This document shows positions 8,889 to 21,300 of a stretch of 64,000 bases of DNA, piece after piece. The notes below the pieces were generated by a model. It ran no database searches, was not told the origin of the DNA, and saw only the letters and a program-made list of their open reading frames with translations. Source of the stretch: Saussurea involucrata (taxonomy: Eukaryota; Streptophyta; Magnoliopsida; Asterales; Asteraceae). The position numbers were made by a program, and so were the translations under genes. The stretch covers positions 87,996,879 to 88,060,878 of the forward strand of contig CM066318.1 in the NCBI GenBank assembly GCA_033807775.1, written 5' to 3'. Every line of letters starts with the position of its first letter. Positions within the stretch are counted from its first letter, which is position 1.

Positions 8889-11341
8889 AGTTGGTATCAG
8901 AGCATAAGTTTGAGAGAATTAGGTGTTGATTTCGGATACCTAGACTCAAACTAGCGTTCTTTTAAGTAAATGAGAGTGAAATTTCACCATTAAGCACTTT
9001 AAGATAGGATGTTTTGAGGTCGATGGAGTCGTTAGAAACGAGAATCGCGTCGAGAGTAGCAAGGATAATCATGTACGGTACGTTCAAAATTTCACCTGGC
9101 CAGTGTTATGGTGAATTTACTAGTTACATGTGCATACTTGAACTACTTTAATGTGATGACCGTTGGGGTAGTGGAGAAGTTTCTAAGCGAGTAGTCGTTG
9201 AAAAAGATTGACGATTTTAGTATTAGTCACTAGGGTGACAATAAGCATGATAATTGCTTTAAGTGGACCGTTTCGGGTCGAAGTTGATGGTTGGATTAGA
9301 ACCATAGGTTGAATCGATCTTATTTCGAGGAGAAATCGTAAGGCTAATCGATGTAACTTTCAATTTTGCCTTAAGTTATTTGAGTATCCGGATGACGATA
9401 GTGTGACCGGAGAAATTGGAGGAGTGTGGTTTGAGACGTTGAGTGCCGACTAAATTCATGCACAAAATTTAGTTTTTAAAATAAATTGCATTAGTTATTT
9501 CTTGTGTTTCAAATCTTCTTGTGGATTATGTTACAGATCTCGGAAAAACGTTTAGCACACACAAAATTTTTAAATCATGGTTTTGAACGTGCATGAAATT
9601 ATTTTATTGCGGAGATTTCAAACTTTGTCGGGACTTGCTTTATTTTGTTGTTGTTCAACGTTACTTTCGGATATAGTGATATCCATATTTTAATGATATT
9701 TAGGATGTTGGACAAGTAACTACGGCTTATGACTTTAACATTGGATCTCCTCCACATATGTTAAGGTTTGGACGGAGAGTTACCTCCTTCCATTATGGGT
9801 ATGTTGAGCTTTATTGGAAAATTTATTTAATGCAAGTTGTGTTGAAAAGTGTTGTTTAGATTGTATTACAACATAAAGGGAATTTTCAGAATTTTGACAT
9901 TTTAGTCATGATTTTGCTTTATGCAATTTGATTTTTGGGAGCGAAAGGTTTAGCACCATTTGGTTAATTTGAGGCCATAGAGCCCATAGAGTTTTACAGA
10001 GTTGTGTTTTACGACGTTTTGTGTCGCATGGGTGCAATTTTGTAATGTGCATACTTTAGTTATTATGTGTGTTGATTTTGGATTATATTGGGCGTTTTGT
10101 CACATGCGAATTTTGTTGGTGCATTTTATCCCGTGTCATTTCATGAGTAAAGGAGAAGTTTTGGAGTTGGATGTCGTTTAAACTACTTCTTGAAGTTCGC
10201 ACAAACATTTTGGTTGCACACTATTTAATGCAGGAAATTACTTTACGTTTATGGCATAAATAAATTGTACGGTCCATTTTAAAGGTTTGTTGAGCATGCT
10301 TTTGCAACTACTAGTAAATCAAGTAGTGATCGAGTAAAATTCATATGACTTTCGTATGTGGGACGAGTGTGCCCATTTTGCACAACTATTGGATAAGTGG
10401 TAGTAGGTTTTATACGAACGATTAATTGTTATGAAAACATTCGTGTTGAAAATTTCTATTAAATTTTGATTGGCATAATTGTTGAGTCTGTCACTTCAAA
10501 ACCTTGAACTCATTAGGCTTGGGATGGTTAAGCAACCCCGGTTAAGGGTAAAGAGCTTGTAGGGCTCTTCAGACGCCTTGTGAATGACCTTGGTTTTAGT
10601 GGGGACGTTCGACGAATGAATCTCGCGTGTGGAGCTCTGCAGTAATTCGAATCTTGGTAGTATGGCTAGGTGTCAACTTTCAAATTTTGAGGCCATGAAC
10701 CGTTGGCGTATTGGAGTGATGTAGTCCAATCTTAAGGGATAATCGTATCGCTCGTAGGGGTTTAAGGGATTCTGATAGTGAAAAGTAGTTATAGTCGGAT
10801 GACTTTCCTTGAATGGTAAAAGAATCTGTCGTTTGAATGATTGGAAGTTGGATGTATTTTTGGAGTTGTAGAACCATTGGGTCAGGAACGATCGTCTGTT
10901 TTGGAGTCTAATAGTACTTGTTAGAGTTAAGTGACAGTTTAGCAGAGGAACGGTTGGATTTGGGGGAAATTGTTGGTTTCGGTAGTAAACAAACCATGGT
11001 TTGAGCGGAGAAAGGTTTCAGAGCCTTTAGGCATGGAGTGATTGAGAAACCGGGATCTACCGCTGGGGAAAGTATGGGACATATAAGGTTGGAAGACAAC
11101 CGAAGTCTTGTGATTATAAGTTGCCTTAGTAAGTTAAGCGTTACTCGGATGTAAGTGTGATGAGCCTAGGGGGCATTAGGGGTGAGCATCGATGCAAAGA
11201 CTTTCGTGGCAGTTCGGTCAAGAAGGACAAATTGAATCTCAGTTGGAAACTGAGGGGACATGGATAGGTTTGGGCTCGGTAACCGTTGGAAGTACGAGAA
11301 CTAGATTTCGAGGACGAAATCTCTTTTAAGGTTGGGAGGAT
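8889..11341 (+). other. Non-coding interior of the LARD element
   Basis: It lies between the left LTR and the polypurine tract at about 11328-11340. No frame of useful length resembles gag, protease, reverse transcriptase, RNase H or integrase. The primer-binding site is at 8892-8903. Part of its start (aatttcacctggccagtgtta..., near 9090) is echoed at about 14600, downstream of the right LTR, suggesting that remains of a related element adjoin. Confidence 0.8.
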
Positions 11342-14091
11342 TGTAACATCCCGATTTTTAGAACTTTTAAGATAAATATGAAAAATAGGATTTTAGATTA
11401 AATCCTACATTTTATAGTCTTGTTGGATGGAGAATTCAAATACGAGTCCAACGGGTCTTTCCGGAGCGAAAACGGAGCTAAAACGAAGAAGTTATGGCCA
11501 AAACAACTTTCGATACAATCTCGGCTAAAGTGACCAGCGAAAGTGACACTTGTGTCACTCTCTCGTGTCACTCTCTCCGGTTTTGTACCGAGAGCCATTT
11601 GACCACAGCGAGAGTGCCCAGCGAAAGTGACACTTGTATCACTCTCGCACGTCACTTTAGCCGTCGGGTACCTGGAGCATAAATACGGGATTTTTAGCCC
11701 TAAACTTCATTTCCTCATATCTCACTCATTTTACCTCCATTTTTGGCGATTCAAAGTGCCATGGTTTTGATTTTTAGAGCTTTTCAAGGATAAAGTGTTA
11801 GTTTTGAAGTTCATTGGAAGATTCAAGGGTGTTTGGTGGTGGTAAGTCTCTCATTTCTCACTCTCAAATCTCTTCTCTTCTCTCCAAATCGTTTCCCCTC
11901 TTTCCCTCACAAACCCTAACTGATTTTGGGGCTTTTTCATGGAGATTAATGTGTTCCTTCTCCATTTTATGCTAGTGGTTTCATTTATTGATGCAAGAGC
12001 AAGTTTCATCCACAACACTAGAGATTTTTGGGGTTTGCTAGGTTTCATCAAAACCTAAGTGGTAAGTTCATTTCCTCCATTTACAAGCTTCATTCTGAGT
12101 TATAAATATTCCATTTATGATCCCCTAGTGTTTTGTTCCTCCATTTTCGGTTTGGATGATTTTGAGAAAAGTTAGGACAAATTGGGGTTTTCGGTATAAA
12201 TGGAGGTTTTGATGGTTGATGTTTGGGGAACAATTCTAAATGGTTAAATGTGGTTATTGATGGTTGGAAACTTATGGATCTAGGTTTTTAGAAGTTTTGG
12301 CTTGAGGATTCAAGTTTCTTCAAAGGAGCTTACGTTTGGGGAAAATCTAGATTTAGCCTAAATCTAGCAAGGTGAGTTCAAGTTGATTTGTGAAAACTTT
12401 GTACATGCCAAAAATGTTACTTTTCAAGTATTTGTGTGTTTTACTTAAAATTATTAATTGTTGGGTTATTTGATAAGTTTGACCCTTTTGAAGTGTTTAA
12501 CTTTATAAAGTTTGTAAAACACCCATATTTGGGATTTTTGGATTTTTGGATGTGTGGAAATCATAAATATGTTCTTAAATGATTTATTGCTCAATGAAGC
12601 TTATTCAATGGTTTAATCATGTCGATATAATTGATTTTATAAACCATTTGGGAAAATGCACATTTTAGTGTCATTAGTCATTTTGAGAATTATAAGAGTA
12701 TGAGTCCATTTTAGGAAACCCATTTGTATTAATCCGTGACGAGTTTTGGGTTAATGGCGATTTTGTGGTATATGTTTACCTAAACAATGTTTAAATGCAT
12801 TTCATATTTTGAGGACCGTTATTTATGGGTCTAATGGGTTTTGAGCATTTCGCTCGGTTTTGGCTTTAAGGAAGTCTTGGGGACATTTTGTCCGGTTTTG
12901 ATGGCTCAATGTGGAGTCTTATTTATGGGTTGCATATTATTGCACGTTAGTGATATTTACATGCTCGGGTGCTTTAGTCATTTCGGGATGGGCATGTTAT
13001 TGTAGACTGTGTTGCATTGGATCCATAGGCACGTAAGTCAGTCTTTGTTGGATGGTCTGTTTCTTTGTGCACAAGGAATGGGCTATTGGAACGCATGGTT
13101 TTATGCGTTAGGCCGTTGGGCCACTAGCGAGTAGGAAATGGGGGACATTGAAGTCCTTGAGGTGTAACTCGTCTAGACTGGATATGCAATGTGGTCCCAT
13201 AAGTCCTTGAGGTGTAACTCGACGGAGTAGGCAATAAAGGCATGGGAAAAAGGTTTGAGGTTGTGATGTCTTTATGGCATGGGAACTAGGACCGGGACTT
13301 GAGATGTAATCCAGTAACATCATAAGTGACCTAACTTTGTGTGCCCGTCACTTTCGATGGAATCGGGTCTCCCCCGTCACCGAAATGTGTGGTTTTTGGG
13401 TATAAGCTTTTATCCATATTTTCGGTGACGCATTTTATTTATATGAAATGTTTTCATGGTTTATTGGCGGAGTTCTACGCCTCGTCCTTATTGGATGTTT
13501 TGAATATTGGAGTTTTATTCACGTTTATAATTACTTGGGATATTTAACGTCAAAGCACGTTTTGAGTGAGTTGGGATTGGAATTCATTTTTGAAAACGCT
13601 CTATACATTTTGGGAACTTTTCTCATAGATTTTGTGTGCGTTGAAAAATGAGTCGTTTTCATTCTTTCATAAACCCTTTTTGGAAATCATGATTTATGTC
13701 ACAAACTTTGATTCAACGAATTATATAAATCATGCTATAAACTCTTGAACTCACTAGACGTTAGCCTAACTTTTTTATTTGTCGGCATGTGCAACAGTTT
13801 CTGGTTGGGAGTAGTTCTAGTGACACTGCGAAATGTCGAGTGCTAGTAGTGTGCTCGAGAGGTGAATTGCTTAAGGGAAGTCTTTAGCGTTAATAATTGG
13901 GAATAGCATTTTGTACCTGAGTTAAGTAACACCCGTGGTGAACTTAGCCTTCGTATTGAGTTTTGAGTTATATATTGTTTGAGGATAATCATAGATTTTA
14001 AATTAAGGTATTTCCCGTTTTGGATTGTAGGAGAAATCCTATTATTTTGAATGTATTATCGAAAATTTTATTTAGTTGCCCTTTCACAATT
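11342..14091 (+). repeat. 3' LTR of the LARD element, truncated at its end
   Basis: Nearly identical to the 5' LTR minus the hAT insertion. The last conserved word is caatt at 14087-14091; the expected cgagggtgttaca is replaced by AT-rich DNA. This indicates a later deletion or insertion at the right border. Confidence 0.9.
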
Positions 14092-15102
14092 AATTAATAA
14101 AATTACTTTTTAAATATTTTTTTAATTATAATAAGTAATTGTGGGTTATTGTGTTTCAATTATAATTGGTTTTTGATTATTGTTTCTAATTATAATAAGT
14201 AATTTTTAATTATAATATGTAAATGTTAATTATTGTAGTTTTTTAGTATATAAATCATGAACCGGTCCATGATTGGGTGTAATTTTTAATGTAGAATTAT
14301 TAAAATGTTTTCTAGTATTGTAATTTTTAATTATTATGACTTTATCATTGTAATTTTTATTATTGTCTTTTAATTATTATAAGTATATTTTAAGTATTGT
14401 TGCTTTTAACTATAATAACTAAATTTTAACCATTATAATTTTATTATTATATTTTTTATTATATAAATCATGAACCGGTCCATGATTGAGAGTGAAAGAT
14501 TTATAAAATGAGTAGGAAAGAGAAAACTGATGTGAAGAGGTTCATGACTGGGGATGCTCTAAGTGCACCAAAGTTAAGGTAATGAGAGTGGTCATGTAAG
14601 GTAAATTTACATTACACCTGGCCAGTGTAATTGCGAATTTACAGGTACATGTATGTGCTTAAATTGCCTTATTATACGAGGCTTACAATAGAGTTGTGAG
14701 AAAATGATGATTTTTTTTATAAATTAGTTTAAAGAATGACATTTTTTGAGGAATTCATGATTTGAGAATTTGAAATAGGTTAGAGATAAGGATTAATTAA
14801 GTAATTAATGAGAATTAAAGAATGATAATTTTGAGGATTTCACGATTTGAACATTTGAAAGGATTAGAGATAAGGATTAATCGATACATAAAGCTTCATT
14901 AGTTGTTTTTAAGTAATTAGCATTAAATAGCAGTACATAAAGTTGAATTGTTTTTAAGAGTTTTTCCTTAAATGCTTTATAATAATATAGTATAGATATA
15001 TAAAGTTGAGAACATCCGTCTCGGACCGGTCACGGTCCTTGGCTTGATATTCATCCTTCAGGGTCAGATCTCAGTTGGGCCCTTTTCTTTACTTAAGGGT
15101 CG
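14092..15102. other. AT-rich element remnants and a second LARD-interior fragment
   Basis: 14092-14560 is AT-rich with two copies of aatcatgaaccggtccatga (near 14253 and 14465) and ends ggggatgctctaag, a word common at Tourist-like MITE ends. From about 14575 the sequence resembles the LARD interior near 9060. No gene is seen. Confidence 0.5.
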
Positions 15103-15106
15103 TTTA

Positions 15107-15682
15107 CCAAACACTTACCCGGTAAGCGTTTATCGGTAAAATTCAACGCTATAACTTAGTTACCGGGTAAGATTTTAGTCCACAAAATCGGCATTGTATG
15201 CAACAATTTACCTAGTAAGCGCCAACCGTGGTAAGAGTCGTCGTCCTCACTTACCGAGTAAGACTCTTGGTCCTTGCCTCGCTCTTACCGGGTAAGATTC
15301 TTGCTCCTTGCCATATTCGCCCGGTAAGGTAATGCGGCCGTTTACAAAACGCTTACCTGGGTAAGTGCTTACCGAGTCACATTAGCTTACTGAATGAATA
15401 TGGCAAAGACCAAGAATCTTACCCGGTAAGAGCGAAAGCAAGAACCGAGAGTCGAAAGCAAGGACCGAGAGTCTTACCCGGTAAGTGAGTGCGACGACTC
15501 TTACCACGGTTAGCGCTTACCGGCTAAATTGTTGCATACGATGCCATTTTGGTAGACTAAAATCTTACCTGGGAAGTAAGTGACAGTGTTGAATTTTACC
15601 GGTAAGCACTTACCCGGGTAAGTGATTAGGTAAACGGCCCCTTAGTAAGCACTTATCAGGTAAGCATTTGGTAAACGGCTCC
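15107..15682. mobile_element. Foldback element with TTACCGGGTAAG palindromes
   Basis: The two halves are inverted copies of each other over most of their length: for example gtaagagtcgtcgtcctcac in the left arm pairs with its inverse gtgagtgcgacgactcttac in the right arm. The termini are GGGTCGTTTACCAAA and its near complement, both next to TTAA. The interior repeats ttaccgggtaag-type palindromes many times. Related sequences lie at 32035-32345, 37565-38403 and 44590-44710. No coding capacity. The superfamily is unclear; TTAA/TAA flanks fit PIF/Harbinger-like or unclassified elements. Confidence 0.8.
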
Positions 15683-16089
15683 TTAATACAACATTGAACC
15701 AAGCCACCAAAGGGTTTTTGGCCTAGCAGTACTCGGGTTATCAAAAGAGCCCAACCTCAAAGCTCACCAAAGGGCATGTTAGATATTATATACTTCAAAG
15801 TTCAAACTCACGACCATTTAACGCTCGTGCCTATCCTATCCTTGCACAATCTTTCTACACTGGAACAAAGTGTTATTAATTTAACATCATAAACAATAGA
15901 CATCTAGATGACTAGATACACCGGTATATATGTATATATATATATATATAAATTAAATTTTCCATTTGGAAATCATATTTATCAAAGAAGGTTAGGCTTG
16001 AAGTACATACATACACATTCACTAGTTCTGGGAGAAGAATTTACCTAAAAGAAATCCCATTAGAAAGAGATCTTACATTATAAACCGTG
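15683..16089. other. 3' flank of the CNNM gene
   Basis: Contains the probable 3' untranslated and downstream sequence of the minus-strand CNNM gene and a short TA run near 15930-15950. No other feature is seen. Confidence 0.5.
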
Positions 16090-17623
16090 TTATTTTGCTG
16101 AACCTGGAGCTGTTGAGTTGAGAGAAGGATGGGGATCAAGAAGGTTCTCCTGAGATGCATTCATGTTGATCCTTATTCTACATTAACAACCACCACCATA
16201 GTTTTGGGGTTAGTCAAATACAATATCCACATTTTAAAAGTTTTTTTAATTTTTTTTTAAAAAAATTTCCAGTACAGAATCTAACCTGTTGTGGATGTTT
16301 ACATATTCATCAGTTTCATCCAATATCTCCTCCTGAAACAAAAGCATGTTAAAATTAATATTCCGTTAATTTATGGATGGACAATGACATCACGGAGTGT
16401 GACCAAAAGACACACTACTTCAGTAAACGAAAATTGAGAACATCATTAAAATTGACCAAGTAACATGAACCAAGATTGCTTGTGTTAACTTTGTACCAAA
16501 ATCTACATCAAGTTTAAAATCTTGAATATAAACTCGAAGTAAAAAATTGTCATTTTTTTTTCTTGAAATGAAGAGGGTGGTTATATAGATCATGTCCCCA
16601 TGTGACTTCTAATGATTTTTAAATTTTAGGTATACCTGAAGAAGCTCTTCAATGACATCTTCCATGGTAATAACTCCAACGACAATTTCGTTTGATGGGT
16701 ACATGGGAATGAGATTGTTTTCCAAATCCAGTATGCAGAAGGAGCAACCTCTATGCCTCTTCTTGAAAGCAGGGGTTGAAGGTGGACTTCTCTTTGCTTG
16801 TTGATCTCCATCACTCTTCATCTCAACATCATGTGAAGTTGATTTGTTTGCTACATTTTGAGTTTCTGAAATGGGACCCACTAATCATTAGTAGACGATT
16901 AGAAATAAGTATTTAGGCAACGTATGCATGTCGAATTAAATCAGTCTAAGTTGGGCACACTAGACCCACCTAATGTTCTGATCATGACAACTCAGAATTT
17001 GCAAAGAGAATAGAAATAAGTTTACTTGGAATAACTTGGCTTAAGTTTAGAAATTTGAAGGAAATGTGCAAATAAACGTCAAAACTGAAGATTACTCCAT
17101 TGCCCAGAAATAGAAAATGGAAGAAAATAAAACTAAGAGTAAACCTCACTTTTGGTCCCTGTGGTTCGCAAAAAATAACGAAAATCGTCCCTAGAGTTCA
17201 TTTATTACAAATTAGCCACTACTGTTTGCATTTTTGTCCAGTTTTGGTCCCTCTCACTAACGGAGGTTAAATAAAAACGTTAGTTCAAGGGCAATTTAGT
17301 CTTTTTTCCAAAAAATTTGTCTTATCCTCCTTTTTTGACTGGCCAATCACTACCCCACCCACCCTACCCAACCCCCTCCCCTACTTTCTCTCATCTTCTT
17401 CCCAAATATGATCTGCAGAAAAAAAAATCACACACACACACACACACATAAATATATATATAACACTTAACTAAATTTCACACACAAGCACACATAAATA
17501 TATATATAACACTTAACTAAATTTCACACACACACAGACACATATATATATATATATAAACACACTTAATACACACAGACACACACACATATATATATAT
17601 AAACACACACTTAATACACACAG

Positions 17624-17654
<31 letters not shown>

Positions 17655-18281
17655 AACACAAACACACACACACACATATATATATATAAACACAAACACA
17701 CACACACATATATATAAACACTTAAAAAACACACATATACATATACACATACACTTAAAAAACACAAACACTCTTCTATGGGTTCGTTAAACGCAAAACC
17801 TAGATCCGAGAGGCCGAGAGGGGGAGGTTAAGAACGAGTCTGTGGGGTTCACCAATGGAGGTCGTCGAAAGGGGGGTTGGGTGGGGTGGTAGGGAAGATA
17901 ACAGAGAAAGGGAAGAGTTCGCATAGGATGAAATGGGGAAGAGTTCATCGGTGATGGAAACGGGAAGAAGTCTCCGGTGATGAAATACACACAAACACAA
18001 CAACTCCCATTTCTATGTTTCTTCCTCCATGAACCCATCGATCATCTTGATGAAAGCAAAACACACACACATTGCAACAACCATTGTTGCCACTGATCTC
18101 CTCCTCTACATGTGTGTGTATATATATATATATATATATTTACTGTGTGCATATATACATTTACTCTGTGTATATATATTTACTGTATATATATACTGTG
18201 TATATATATACTCTGTGTGTGTATATATATATATATATATATTTACTCTGTGTATATATATTTTCTGTGTGTTTTAAGTGT

Positions 18282-18329
<48 letters not shown>

Positions 18330-21300
18330 AAGTGTGTAATTTAAACATTAGTGTGTTTTTAGTTGCATGTATGGATGTGGGTTTGGGAAAGAAGAGGTAT
18401 GGATGTGGGTTTGGGGTTGGTGAAGAAGAAGAGAGGGGCATAAAAAAAAGTGAAAAGACAACATAAAAAAAGTCAAAAACTCAAAAATAAAAACAATTAA
18501 TATTAAAATGGAGATATAAAGAAAAAGACTAAAATACCCTTCATTTAATGGATGGGTGTTAACCTCCGTTAGTGAGAGGGACCAAAACCGGACAAAAATG
18601 CAAACAGTAGTGGCTAATTTGTAATAAATGAACTCTAGGGACGATTTTCGTTATTTTTTGCAAACCACAGGGACCAAAAGTGAGGTTTACTCTAAAACTA
18701 AGGAAAAATTAATAACAAGAAGGGGCTGTTTACTTTTTTTTTCTTTTTACATTAAGCCTTGTATGGGTTAAGTAGTCCGTCTGAGGGACGGAGACCAATG
18801 GGTTTGAGGGAGGCAAATAGAGAGGGTTAGATTATCTCTCGGCATTTCTAGTATTAATTTGTCTGGGGTGGCTTAATGGGGACAAGTGAGGGTCCTGGCT
18901 TATTCCATATAGCCATTATAGCTTAATGGCTTAACGATTAAGCCGTACAGAAACACTTATGTGTGGCTTAATGAATAAGCCGCCCAGGCCATTAAGCTTA
19001 TTAAGCTATAAGTAAACAGCCCCAAAGTATGTATAGAGATGTAAAGATTAAGTCTCTCACTCTCAGCATCCTTGGACTTTTTCAGCGGCTCTTTCGTCTT
19101 GTTCAAATCTTTGTACACAACAGCAATATGGCTGTGCCCTTTCTGGAATTCGTTTAAGATATCATAAAGAGGCATGTTGTCTGTAACCCTGAAAGTTGTA
19201 CACATGCAATATCAAAAGTTAAATCAAAACACAAATTAGCATAGATTCAACGGTTCCAAAATTAAATGATATATTAGATCCGTACCTTGGAACCTTCCTT
19301 AATAACATCTTTCTGAGAGGAACTGCATCATCTGGGTTAACTGCTAACAGATTCTTAACCTGCATGGATAAAAGATCAAACAGTAGCACTATAATGCGAG
19401 CAGATAGTATATCTTTGAATCTAAACCAGTTCTAAATAAGCAGAGAAAAGGATTTCATGATATTGATCCACCTTTTCAACCAATTTTTTATATTATAAAA
19501 AAATAGTGATTGTTGATCCAGGGGAAATCTATGGAATATGGTTTCATATAAAGTGGTTAATTTTCCGAGTACAAAACCACAAACTCTGTTTTTTATTTGT
19601 CATTATATACCCAAAAGTCAATCAATCATGTGATTTTCATAATTTGTACATTTACTCATTAAACTTATTAATAAAATACATAATCAATTTATTATCTTTA
19701 TCTTATGTTATGTGATACGTTTAAGCATAATAATAAACCTAAATATATGCATTCTTACATATACATAGTCAAGTATCACTTTGGACTTGGGTTGAGATAA
19801 CACAGTAACAATTAACATATGCACTATTCATATTATATATAGTATTTTAAATGTCAACACATGTTTTTAGATTAGTTTTAGTGAAAATGGGAGAGTATTA
19901 GCTTATCTGACAAGTTGATTTCACATTGATAGATTATGTTATATGGGACATAAATGGAAAAATAACGGCCACTGGTAGGAGAATAAAAAAGTTACCAGGA
20001 TAATTCCAATAATATTTGTTCGGTCTCCAGAATAAACAGGAACTCTGCTGTGACCCATGGTCATAATTGCATTCAAGGTATCCCTGTCCAGACACACGAA
20101 ATTGACTTAATGCACAAAGCACATTTGTGAATATTATATAATATGAATATCAGGATATAAACCCACAAAGTAAGAGTTCCATCCAGGTCAAGGGAAAATG
20201 CCTTCGATATAGGGGTCATTGCATCCTTTGCTGTTTTTTCAGTCAGTTCGAGCGCTCCAGCAATTATAGTAGTCTCGTCATGCGTCAAATCTCCTCCTTT
20301 CCCAGCCTAAAAATAAACCAGTAGAATATTTAGTATTTCTTTTTTGAAGGTTCAACTTCTTAATCATCATTAGTTGTTTAGACTACCTCATTGCCATGAA
20401 AATCCACAAAAGTTTTCAACTCTGCTCTGCGTAAAAGGGCAGCATGCCCCTTTCCCAACATCCAATCTAGAACCTGGACCAAATTACAAAACAAATAGCT
20501 GAATATATATGAAAAGAAGACAACTATTCGATAATGGAAAAAGAAACTTCAAATCACCTTGCTGATTGGATAAGCAATAGGGAAGAAAAACCATAGGAGG
20601 AGACGGACCAAAGGTGCCGCTGTTGCTCCAACTGTTAAGCCATATCGTGTAGAGATTGCTTGTGGCAATATCTGTATACAAAAAAGTTGTATGCAAGAAC
20701 AGTTAGGGGCTATTTGATAGTTGATGAATGGTTTGGTGCAGAATGATTAAGACGCTCTTATGATATAGTGCAAAATGAAATATGGTTGTTGGTCAATTGT
20801 TTAGAATAAAATTAGGGCGCTGAATGATTAAGGAAGGACCAAGATACAAAATCATTCAAAGGGTTTTAGAACCATTAAGAGGCAGACTTTTTTGCCAAAC
20901 AAGATTCACCTCTTAACGATTCGGATGTTGCCTCTAAATGGAACTATTAAGAGGTAAACAAGCAGCCCCTTAATCATAATAGAACAATAATAGATTTCAT
21001 TTGGAAACACATATTCCTCTCTTTAAGTTTAATGATTACCAACCTCTCCAAACATCAGGATCAGCGTTACAGATATAAGAACTGCAGCCCATGGAGGAAC
21101 AAGTTTATCCAGGAATATTGGAAGAGACTACAACAGAGAGTAACAAAGTAATACAGATTATTACTCAATAAAAAGACAAACGTTATCGAGAAATTGCGAC
21201 AAGTTGCACAGACCTCCATTGCTAAAGCGTTGCCAATCAAGAGTGTACAAAGCAGTAGATGTTGATTCTTTACCACCGGGAATATTTTAGCTGCCACCAA

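Larger units (their letters stand above)
5414..14091 (+). mobile_element. LARD-type LTR retrotransposon with non-coding interior
   Basis: Two long repeats (5414-8888 and 11342-14091) begin TGTAACATCCC; the left one ends GGGTGTTACA. The right LTR loses its final bases at about 14091, where unrelated AT-rich sequence begins. Downstream of the left LTR is TGGTATCAGAGC (8892-8903), an initiator-Met primer-binding site. Before the right LTR is tttcgaggacgaaatct followed by a purine tract, a Tekay/chromovirus-like junction. The 2.45-kb interior has no gag or pol reading frame, as in large retrotransposon derivatives that depend on another element. Without the hAT insertion the LTR is about 2.76 kb. 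Confidence 0.88.
17138..18693. mobile_element. MULE-like element in CNNM intron 9
   Basis: Inverted ends of about 145 bp (starting agtaaacctcacttttggtc) border the element, and AAAACTAAG is repeated on both sides (17129-17137 and 18694-18702). Long terminal inverted repeats plus a 9-bp duplication fit the Mutator superfamily; the right end has two extra bases, so the duplication could also be read as 7 bp. The interior has opposing CA/TA and TG/TA microsatellites (17427-17745, 18112-18330) around a GC-richer core of unknown origin. No transposase. Confidence 0.8.

Noticed and set aside
17513..18344. Several 80-90 residue frames rich in C, V, Y and I
   Set aside because: Microsatellite translations in the MULE arms.
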